Below are positions 7,970 through 14,514 of a stretch of 64,000 nt of DNA, in pieces. The notes under the pieces were generated by a model, which had not been told where the DNA came from, did not search any database, and saw only the letters and a list, made by a program, of their open reading frames with translations. The translations under genes and the position numbers were made by a program. The stretch lies in assembly GCF_001429045.1 (NCBI RefSeq), contig NZ_LMHY01000026.1:62001-126000 (forward strand), in the 5' to 3' direction. The DNA is from Pseudomonas sp. Root71 (lineage in GTDB: Bacteria > Pseudomonadota > Gammaproteobacteria > Pseudomonadales > Pseudomonadaceae). The first letter of the stretch is position 1; the number at the start of each line of letters is the position of its first letter.

Positions 7970-9079
7970 ATGAAAATCGCCTTGCATAGCATCAAGGTAG
8001 CCGAGCTTATCGCTGGCTTTGAGGACAAAGCCGAAGAAGGAGTGCGAGGATACGGTGGCCGATTGAACATACGCCCACCATACCAACGTGAGTTCATCTA
8101 CGGCGAAATGCAGCGCAACGAAGTTATTCATACTGTCCGCAAAAACTTCCCACTTAATACGATGTATTGGGTGAAGTTGGGTGATGATTCCTTCGAGTTG
8201 ATGGACGGTCAGCAGCGAACCATTAGCATCTGCCAATATGTACAGAATGATTTCTCGATTGAGATTGACGGAACGCCGAAGAACTTTGGCAACCTGACAG
8301 AAAATAAGCGTCAGGAGATTCTGAACTACGAGCTTTCGGTATACATGTGCGAAGGCACGGAAGACGAAAAGTTGGACTGGTTCAAAATCATTAATATCGC
8401 GGGCAAGCCACTGACCGACCAAGAACTCAGAAACGCAATTTTCACCGGCCCTTGGCTGGCTGATGCGAAACGATGGTTTTCCAAAACCGGCGCTCCTGCT
8501 GTTCAAGAGGGACGGGACAAGCTGGTGAACGGTTCGCCGATTCGGCAAGAGGTTCTGGAAACGGCACTCGACTGGATTTCCGGTGGAAAAATTGAAAACT
8601 ACATGAGCGCCCACCAGCACGATAAGGATGCGCAGGAGCTATGGCAATACTGGCAATCGGTATTTGATTGGGTTAAGCGTGTATTCCCGAAACAAGATAG
8701 CGCGAGAGCGAAGCTTATGAAAGGATTACCGTGGGGATCGTTCTACAACAAACACAAAGACGGTAAGTTTAACGCTGCTGATTTAGAGAAGCGCATCATC
8801 GAACTCATCGACGACGACGAGGTGGATAGCAAGAAAGGAATTTACGAATACCTTTTGACCGGAAACACCCGAACCCTGAGTCTTCGTGTGTTTGACGAAA
8901 AAATGAAACAGAAAGTCTACGCAAAGCAGAAGGGCAACTGCCCAATTTGCACAAAGCACTACGATCTTCACGAAATGGAAGCTGACCATATTGTTCCGTG
9001 GAGTGCTGGAGGCAAAACTACGGAAGAAAATTGCCAGTTGCTTTGCAAGCTGGATAACAGGACAAAGAGCGGAAAATAA
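7970..9079 (+). CDS. DUF262 domain protein with C-terminal HNH nuclease
   Basis: A 369-residue protein. The N-terminal DUF262 (ParB/sulfiredoxin-like) domain carries PYQRE (37-41) and the nucleotide-binding signature DGQQRT (79-84). A helical middle part leads to an HNH module from Cys324 (CPIC) through DH at 339-340 to Asn354 and Asn363. Known relatives are GmrS/GmrD, SspE and other restriction effectors, in which DUF262 senses DNA modification or hydrolyses nucleotides and HNH cuts. The usual second zinc pair CxxC is incomplete: Cys359 is present, but position 362 is Asp. The gene is coupled to the upstream methylase, so it is the candidate restriction subunit. Specificity is unknown. Confidence 0.88.
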   Translation: MKIALHSIKVAELIAGFEDKAEEGVRGYGGRLNIRPPYQREFIYGEMQRNEVIHTVRKNFPLNTMYWVKLGDDSFELMDGQQRTISICQYVQNDFSIEIDGTPKNFGNLTENKRQEILNYELSVYMCEGTEDEKLDWFKIINIAGKPLTDQELRNAIFTGPWLADAKRWFSKTGAPAVQEGRDKLVNGSPIRQEVLETALDWISGGKIENYMSAHQHDKDAQELWQYWQSVFDWVKRVFPKQDSARAKLMKGLPWGSFYNKHKDGKFNAADLEKRIIELIDDDEVDSKKGIYEYLLTGNTRTLSLRVFDEKMKQKVYAKQKGNCPICTKHYDLHEMEADHIVPWSAGGKTTEENCQLLCKLDNRTKSGK

Positions 9080-9293
9080 ACAGTTAGCAACCAGTATTCG
9101 ACTGCAAGTGATGTTCGTGGATGTCTGCTTCTGGGGATACTGCGAAGGGCGTTTATTCGTATTTTGGAATACGGCCCCGATGTCCGGAATGGGCAAATAC
9201 CGGACATCTAGCTTGCAGGTGTCATCAGTCAGCAACGGGTCGTTATGAGCCTCTCAGCTTTGACGTCTGGTCGGTCAAATCCTCTGTAATCGT

Positions 9294-9357
9294 TGGTCAA
9301 TTTCAATGCAAATGACTGGTCAGGTCGTATGCAAGCGCCTGGTCAAGTGCGCTGCAA
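9294..9357 (-). repeat. Iterated 23-bp repeat array B (inverted orientation)
   Basis: TGGTCA at 9294, 9317 and 9340 and ATGCAA at 9306 and 9329 (CTGCAA at 9352) keep the exact 23-base spacing of array A on the other strand. The two arrays face each other across the methylase/DUF262 cassette. The rest of the gene-free stretch 9080-9382 holds no gene I can support. Confidence 0.75.
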
Positions 9358-9382
9358 TTCCTCAGCTAGATCATGATTGTCT

Positions 9383-10213
9383 TCAGCGTGTAGCCTGCTT
9401 CTGCGCTCGCCGCTTGATAGCGGCGGAAACTGCTTGGCGTGATACGCCAAGCTGGCGCGCTATTTCAGCTTGACTCATGGTGCCCTGAGTTAACAGATCA
9501 TCCATCATACTGGTGGGAGACTTGAGTGCCTGGAGCAGTCGATAGGCTTCTCTCCTGACATATGCGTGGGCTTCAATGTCCCAATCAGGGAGAGTGCCGG
9601 CTTTCTGCGACCAGATTTTGTCAATCAACTCGTCATACTCTAGCGCGAACCTTCTGTCACGTTGATATGCGCGGCGAGCTTCATCGCTTCGCCTTGGGTT
9701 GTGTGCTTCGCAGTAGAGTTTGCTGGGCTTCGCTGCGCCTTCGGGCTGACCCGGTAGTTTAGTGGGCCGGAGCAAGTCACCATGCCGTGCCCACGCGGCA
9801 ATGAGTATTCGCCGCTCGACGTGCTCCCTGAAGGCTGACACCGAACGGTCACCGCGCATTTCCACCATGTCACAGTAGGCCATCAACATGCGGGCGGGCT
9901 CGTACCGGCCGAACTCACCTTTCCATGCCTGCTCGTAGCGCGCCACCAAGGCGTCGGCTTTTTTCTGAGCTGCCGCACGAATGGCATCCGTTAGCGGCGC
10001 GACTTTGACATTTCCTCGTTTTAGGCGCTTGAAGACCTTTTGAGCCCCCATGCTGATCGAGTATTCGGTGGATCGCCAGCATAGTTCGCAGAAGCCCCAG
10101 TCATATACGTTGCTGAGCTTGGCGCGGATGCGATCAGACGATGTATCACTTTCCCTAACCAGGCGTTCTAGAAACGGATCGAATGTGCTCGGCGCTTTCT
10201 CACGTTTTTTCAT
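9383..10213 (-). CDS. Hypothetical zinc-binding protein with C-terminal HTH
   Basis: A 276-residue protein of unknown function. A possible zinc site is formed by Cys42, Cys45 (CELC), Cys168 and His171 (CEAH). The C-terminus is a clear helix-turn-helix (MSQAEIARQLGVSRQAVSAAIKR). The middle is helical and Arg/Lys-rich. It is transcribed divergently from alpA with about 110 bases between the starts, which suggests a regulatory role in the integration/replication module. I do not recognise a named family; a plasmid-borne regulator is the best guess. Confidence 0.65.
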   Translation of the reverse strand: MKKREKAPSTFDPFLERLVRESDTSSDRIRAKLSNVYDWGFCELCWRSTEYSISMGAQKVFKRLKRGNVKVAPLTDAIRAAAQKKADALVARYEQAWKGEFGRYEPARMLMAYCDMVEMRGDRSVSAFREHVERRILIAAWARHGDLLRPTKLPGQPEGAAKPSKLYCEAHNPRRSDEARRAYQRDRRFALEYDELIDKIWSQKAGTLPDWDIEAHAYVRREAYRLLQALKSPTSMMDDLLTQGTMSQAEIARQLGVSRQAVSAAIKRRAQKQATR

Positions 10214-10322
10214 CGTCCGATGATAGCTCTTCGTGACAACTAAATTCTAACTTTTTTGCACCCTTACTCTGGCGCTGGAGGGCATTGTCAAGCATCTGAC
10301 GACTTTGAAGGAAAGCGACCTT

Positions 10323-10550
10323 ATGGAGATCAAGCCAAAGAGCAAGACACTCATCAACCGCAAGAAATTGCACGCGATGATCCCGCTGGCTGAACGCACG
10401 ATCTACAACATGGAACAGCGGGGGGAGTTCCCGCGCCGCATCGCACTAACCAGCCGAAACGTCGCGTGGGATCTGACTGAGATCGAGGAATGGATCGACG
10501 CGCGCAAGTCGTCGGGTATACATGCTGCCCGCCCCGGAATAGGGGCCTGA
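10323..10550 (+). CDS. AlpA-family excision regulator / excisionase-like protein
   Basis: A 75-residue winged-helix protein of the AlpA/Phage_AlpA family (Xis/MerR-like fold): RKKLHAMIPLAERTIYNMEQRGEFPRR, then VAWDLTEIEEWI. Relatives bind DNA near int or att and control excision. I prefer ATG 10323, which has AAGGAAAG upstream, over the TTG at 10305. It is the only candidate recombination directionality factor in the element. Confidence 0.88.
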   Translation: MEIKPKSKTLINRKKLHAMIPLAERTIYNMEQRGEFPRRIALTSRNVAWDLTEIEEWIDARKSSGIHAARPGIGA

Positions 10551-10639
10551 ATCGTGGCGATTGATGTGTGGGCAGCATGCCAGGGTAAACCGCTTGTGCT
10601 GGATTTTATGCGGCCATCTGCGGGCAGCTCTGGACGAGA

Positions 10640-11737
10640 ATGCAGGGCGCACAGTCGCTCAGCAAGTTGGCATGGGGTTTGGCCATCCATATGATTAGCA
10701 GAAACAATGGTCCCCAGTCGATGAGGGCTGTAATAGGCCGCGAGCGCATTGAGGCCGTAGCGCGTCCTGGCGAGACATACGAGCAAGTCGCCGCCCGCTT
10801 GCAGCGCGAAGGGAACGAGGAAAGCCGTCTAGTAGCAGCGCCTAAGCTACAACCCGCTACCCGCGTGCGCAAACCATCCAAGGGGGATGAGCAGCAGGAT
10901 TTCTTCATCCCGACGGTGTATGACGTGGGCATCCGCGATAGCCGTAACATCATGGATGTGGCCGTATTCCGACTGTCTAAGAAGGAGAGGCGTGCGGGCG
11001 AGGTCATCACCTATGAGTTGCGGGACGGCAACGTGAAGGTGTCTGCCGGTCCAGCCGGTATGGCTTCGGTGTGGGATTACGACCTTGTGCTTATGGCTGT
11101 GTCGCATTTGACCGAAGCAATGAACCGCTATCGAGATGGTAGGGGCGAAAAGCCGGGCCGGGTTTTCCGGCCGCACGTTGGTGACGTCCTCAAATTCCTG
11201 CGTCGTGCTTATGGCGGCAAGCAGAAAGACGATCTTGTAGAGACGTGCCTACGGCTGAATACCACGCATGTAGCGGTCCGGCGTAACGAAAAGGGCAAGA
11301 ATGGCCGAACCATCACCGTGAATGAGGGTGAGCCGCTGATTAGCCGATACAAGGTCATTGAGAACAGCTCAGGCAAGCCAGAATTCATTGAGATCGAGGT
11401 GGCGCAGTGGATGTATCAGGAGATCACGGGCGGCAAAAAACCCGACGTGCTGGCCCTCCACCCTGACTTCTTCCTGATCGGAACCGGCATTGGCCGGTTC
11501 GTGTATCGTCTTGCGCGCAGAGCAGCGGGCAAGACAGAGGCCAGATGGTCATTCCAGACCATCTATGAGCGCAGCGGCTCGGCAGGAACGTTTAAAGAAT
11601 TCTGCCGCATCTTACGCAGCATCGTCGAGGCTAACGACTTGCCGGAATATACCTTGACGATGGAGGCCGGGCAGAGCGGGCCGCTGCTCGCAATGGCACA
11701 TCGGCGCCGCATGGTCGACGGAGCGGCCGGTGTGTAA
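10640..11737 (+). CDS. Plasmid replication initiator RepA (RPA family)
   Basis: Up to 365 residues; alternative starts lie at 10691 and 10721. It is recognised by the replication initiator protein A core: DFFIPTVYDVGIRDSRNIMDVAVFRLSKK, the double strand-helix block VWDYDLVLMAVSHL, and FFLIGTGIGRFVYRLARRAAGK. Such proteins bind iterons and open a plasmid origin. Here iterons begin right at its stop codon, so the initiator and its origin are intact together. This implies the excised circle could replicate, or that the element descends from a plasmid. Confidence 0.88.
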   Translation: MQGAQSLSKLAWGLAIHMISRNNGPQSMRAVIGRERIEAVARPGETYEQVAARLQREGNEESRLVAAPKLQPATRVRKPSKGDEQQDFFIPTVYDVGIRDSRNIMDVAVFRLSKKERRAGEVITYELRDGNVKVSAGPAGMASVWDYDLVLMAVSHLTEAMNRYRDGRGEKPGRVFRPHVGDVLKFLRRAYGGKQKDDLVETCLRLNTTHVAVRRNEKGKNGRTITVNEGEPLISRYKVIENSSGKPEFIEIEVAQWMYQEITGGKKPDVLALHPDFFLIGTGIGRFVYRLARRAAGKTEARWSFQTIYERSGSAGTFKEFCRILRSIVEANDLPEYTLTMEAGQSGPLLAMAHRRRMVDGAAGV

Positions 11738-11870
11738 TGTACGGGTGCCAATGCGCGGCACGCGCTTAGCCTGTGGATAGTCCGTACATTACCCACCAAC
11801 CTCCGTACTTTACCCACCCAAAACAGTACGTTACCCACCAAAAGCCGTACATTGCACACTGGAAAAATTT
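11732..11870 (+). other. Iteron array and probable replication origin
   Basis: Four direct repeats with the core CCGTAC-ATTACCCACC have their GTAC centres at 11784, 11805, 11826 and 11847, exactly 21 bases apart. The last copy is degenerate. An inverted copy overlaps the repA stop (11732-11744). TGTGGATAG (11772-11780) is one base from a DnaA box. The array is followed by a very AT-rich stretch (about 11863-11945) suited to strand opening. Confidence 0.8.
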
Positions 11871-12211
11871 ACAACCAATTGAAAATAAAAAGAAATTTTG
11901 ATTATTTTCTTCCTAAATCTTTTAAAACTTAATTAAAACTCTAAAACCGCTGTGGGTGTCAACTGGGCAACCGAAGCAGGGGCACTCTTGCGGGGTTCCC
12001 CCACTGCTTCGCGGCGGCTTCCCCCACCGCATGAAAATGCGTTCGGTACGCTCACAGAGTTGTCTATGCGCTGGCCAGCCGGAGTGGCGTGCAGATTCGC
12101 TACCGGGGATTGTGGTTTATGGGCCGCGCGACAAACGCGATTGCTGGTCATGAATGAACCTCGTTCATCCATGTTAGGTATCTAACAAGGGAGGCTGCGC
12201 AGTGCGCTGCC

Positions 12212-12231
12212 GGTGTACTGGCCAGTACACC
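12212..12231. promoter_or_regulatory. Perfect 20-bp palindrome
   Basis: GGTGTACTGGCCAGTACACC is a perfect palindrome and carries the GTAC core also seen in the iterons. It lies in the gene-free stretch 11738-12501. That stretch otherwise holds the iterons, AT-rich sequence, array C and a short hairpin (GGCAAAT / ATTTGCC, 12331-12350). Confidence 0.5.
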
Positions 12232-12346
12232 CTCAGAAAAAACCTACGCGCCCATGTTTTCAGCAGCGCACAATGCCACCGTGTTGATCTCAAAAAAGGG
12301 ACACCAAAGGGAAGGGGGGGCGGCCGGGTTGGCAAATGCACAGATT

Positions 12347-12398
12347 TGCCCCCCAGTTTGCATTCGACCTGACCAGCCATTTGCGCCAGATTTGACCT
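12347..12398 (+). repeat. Iterated 23-bp repeat array C (direct orientation)
   Basis: TGCCCC at 12347, TGACCA at 12370 and TGACCT at 12393 are each 23 bases apart, with TTGCAT at 12358 and TTGCGC at 12381. It is a degenerate copy of array A and is followed, as there, by TCCACGCTT. Confidence 0.65.
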
Positions 12399-12501
12399 CC
12401 ACGCTTCGTGGCCATGATCGGCAGAGAACGACCTATAGCCGCCTTACGATAGATGTGTCGTTAGGACCAGCGGAGGTTTCCTAACAAGTCTGAGATGCGA
12501 C

Positions 12502-13305
12502 TCATTCTCGCATTAGTACTTTATCATGTTCCGTTAACTCCATAAGTCCAAGCTCTTGCCACCAAGAAATGAGGCTATTGAACTCCCGATCAAGCCATTC
12601 ATACTTTTTTAAGACGCGAGGCGAATCTTTGAACTTGTCAAGATTTTCGTCAATGTGTCCACGCACTCGGTATAAATATGAATCATACGCACCAGCATGC
12701 GGCGGATATAAAAACCATGTCCAATAGCGCTGATAATAAAAGCCGTCTATATCAAGCCCATAAAAAGCAGGAGCTAAAGGCATTTGCCCTTCTTTTAGGG
12801 AAAAGAAATTTATAATTTCTGGATCTATGATTACCCTCGGGAAAACTGCAAACTCCTCCTCAAGTGTGAAGGCTCGAATATATGAGCTACCAAAAATCAC
12901 CCGGTTCTTGTGAAATAATTTCCCTTTAGTAATAGCCCCCCTGCAAAATATGCCATCAGAAGCTAAGTCGGCGGTTATCTTATGGATTTTCCTTGATAAC
13001 CCTTTGAAACCATCCATGGTTGGCTGGGCTGATATTATTATACAGTCGGAAATGTATGTTAGCCTTGGATCTCCAAGCTCTCTTTCTATCAGTCCGTCTT
13101 CCGTTTCTTCGTATACTGGAAGGTCTGTAGCATAGTTTGGCTCATAAGTCTCTTCATCCATGAAGTTTAAAACTGACCTTATTTTCCTAAAAATCAGGTC
13201 ATCTTTTGAGTTGCGCTCTTCTATGCCTCTGATTATTTCCTTGAAGCCAAGAATATCAATAAATGCAACAAATCGTTCCTCCATTAATTCATCATTTTCT
13301 AGCAT
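12502..13305 (-). CDS. Nucleotidyl-cyclase-like protein of unknown function
   Basis: A 267-residue AT-rich gene. The sequence resembles the class III nucleotidyl cyclase fold. FIDILGF (Asp17) matches the first metal-binding strand, YISDCIII (Asp87) the second, and CRGAITKG near 121-128 plus FGSSYIRAFTLEE the following strand-helix. Typical class III substrate residues cannot be assigned, so activity is uncertain. An alternative start is Met8 (13284). Related stand-alone cyclase-like proteins occur in phage-defence loci such as Pycsar, but no TIR or recognisable Pycsar effector is adjacent. It is the first gene after array C, on the opposite strand to the helicase. Confidence 0.6.
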   Translation of the reverse strand: MLENDELMEERFVAFIDILGFKEIIRGIEERNSKDDLIFRKIRSVLNFMDEETYEPNYATDLPVYEETEDGLIERELGDPRLTYISDCIIISAQPTMDGFKGLSRKIHKITADLASDGIFCRGAITKGKLFHKNRVIFGSSYIRAFTLEEEFAVFPRVIIDPEIINFFSLKEGQMPLAPAFYGLDIDGFYYQRYWTWFLYPPHAGAYDSYLYRVRGHIDENLDKFKDSPRVLKKYEWLDREFNSLISWWQELGLMELTEHDKVLMRE

Positions 13306-13532
13306 ATAGGCCTTGAAATTCGCGTATTATTTGGATGCCTTAACTATATAATTTAAAAATAAAAAAATCTACTACTTCAGTAGCATCCGTCTCTACTTGA
13401 CATGTGGCTGCAATCGACCCATAGCTGCCTTTTGCTGAGGACGGCTAACAGCAAAAAGGGGCCAGTCGAAGGCGTCCTGGAAATTAGTGACAATTCAGTG
13501 TTCCAGTGTAATTGCCTTTTTATAGGCAGAGT

Positions 13533-13727
13533 ATGCAGTTCACTCGGGGCTATACGGATCTTAAATTCTACCCTAACGAATTAAAATCAATTACGTTTGG
13601 TTTAAAATTGAGCCCAGAAATCAAAGCTGAAATTTTGAAGCTAGTCTCTTCTCAGTATGCTCATTGTGAGCTCTATCAGCTAGAAATGATTGGTGGAGTG
13701 ATACGTCGTATGGAGTATGCCAGCTAA
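13533..13727 (+). CDS. Small hypothetical ORF, possible fragment
   Basis: A 64-residue frame (MQFTRGYTDLKFYPNELKS) preceded by AGGCAGAGT. It is hydrophilic and mixed alpha/beta in appearance, with no known motif. It could be a remnant of a larger gene interrupted upstream. No other gene is visible in 13306-14052. Confidence 0.35.
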   Translation: MQFTRGYTDLKFYPNELKSITFGLKLSPEIKAEILKLVSSQYAHCELYQLEMIGGVIRRMEYAS

Positions 13728-13767
13728 CAAGCCGCTTAAGACGTTCGTTCCACTCACTGGAACTTGC

Positions 13768-13831
13768 GCTTTAATGCGCTTTGATGCGATTTGATGCGAT
13801 TTGATGCGATTTGATGCGATTTAATGCGATT
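13768..13831. repeat. Tandem 10-bp repeats beside oriT
   Basis: About six head-to-tail copies of TTTGATGCGA, two with A or C variants, end at 13831. Two inverted partial copies (AATCGCAT, GAATCGCA) lie at 13881-13898. They sit on the side of nic where RP4 has TraK-binding curved DNA. Confidence 0.75.
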
Positions 13832-13898
13832 CTAGAAAAATATACGTGAGTGGGAAAAACGGAACTGGCTGTTTTGTCCAAATCGCATAGAATCGCAA

Positions 13899-14007
13899 AA
13901 ACAATGACGGCAAGATGTGTGTTGTGGGCCCACAAGCTTCGCTTGTTCGCTCCACACCACCTACCCTTATTCACCTTCGGTTCAACGGACAGTCTTGCTC
14001 TGCGAGG
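13899..14007 (-). other. IncP/RP4-type origin of transfer (oriT)
   Basis: On the minus strand the nick motif CATCTTGC (13917-13910) fits the IncP consensus YATCYTGY. It is followed outward by an 8/9 inverted repeat (13919-13927 with 13952-13960) enclosing a hairpin (ACAAGC / GCTTGT, 13932-13946). Next come GTGAATAAGGG and CCTCGCAGAGCA (14007-13996), blocks I recall from RP4 oriT. The layout nic, inverted repeat, traJ is the same as in RP4. Confidence 0.82.
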
Positions 14008-14052
14008 CTTACCGATGCTGCCGCGGCGACTCAAAAACGGAAAGGACATAGC

Positions 14053-14418
14053 ATGGAGCCAGATCAAAAACCAAAGCCACGGAGGGAACTCGCTCCGATC
14101 AAGGTTTGGGTGTCTCAGAAGGAGCGGGAAGTTATCCAAGAACGCGCCAACCAGGCGGGCTTGTCTCTTTCGGCTTATCTGCTGGCAGTTGGGACGAATA
14201 CGCCAATTAGGTCTGTCGTAGACTTGGCCGCCGTTGCTGACTTGGCCAAGGTCAATGGGGACCTTGGACGGGTCGCCGGATTGTTAAAATTTTGGTTGGT
14301 CGAGAAACGTGGGCAGGGGGCAAAGCCGATAGACGTTGAAGCGATGATGACGAATTTTCGAGTTCTGCAAGCGCAGGTTCTGGATCTTATGAGCCGGATC
14401 GTCTATAAGCGAAAATAA
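14053..14418 (+). CDS. traJ: Relaxosome protein TraJ (IncP type)
   Basis: A 121-residue ribbon-helix-helix type protein that resembles RP4 TraJ closely: PIKVWVSQKEREVIQERANQAGLSLSAYLLAVG, then KVNGDLGRVAGLLKFWL. In RP4, TraJ binds next to nic and recruits the TraI relaxase. I chose ATG 14053, after AAAGGA. The expected downstream traI relaxase gene is missing and a helicase-nuclease gene occupies its place, so the element probably borrows a relaxase in trans. Confidence 0.9.
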   Translation: MEPDQKPKPRRELAPIKVWVSQKEREVIQERANQAGLSLSAYLLAVGTNTPIRSVVDLAAVADLAKVNGDLGRVAGLLKFWLVEKRGQGAKPIDVEAMMTNFRVLQAQVLDLMSRIVYKRK

Positions 14419-14420
14419 TA

Positions 14421-14440
14421 ACGGCCTTGTAAGGCCGTTT
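14421..14440 (+). terminator. Terminator after traJ
   Basis: ACGGCCTT / AAGGCCGT forms an 8-bp stem with a very short loop, followed by TT. It directly follows the traJ stop. Confidence 0.6.
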
Positions 14441-14514
14441 GAGCATGAACTCTGGCTTCATTATAAAAATCCTAGATGTACTTTCAACGGTCAAATTATT
14501 ACAAGGAGTAGTAA

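Noticed and set aside
13402..13584. Short frame starting at 13402
   Set aside because: Its sequence looks like non-coding remnant DNA common between Pseudomonas mobile genes; no ribosome site or motif.
13768..13831. CRISPR array
   Set aside because: The repeats are 10 bp and tandem, with no spacers and no cas genes.
13910..14418. A complete conjugation module
   Set aside because: Only oriT and traJ are present; no relaxase, coupling protein or pilus genes occur in the element.
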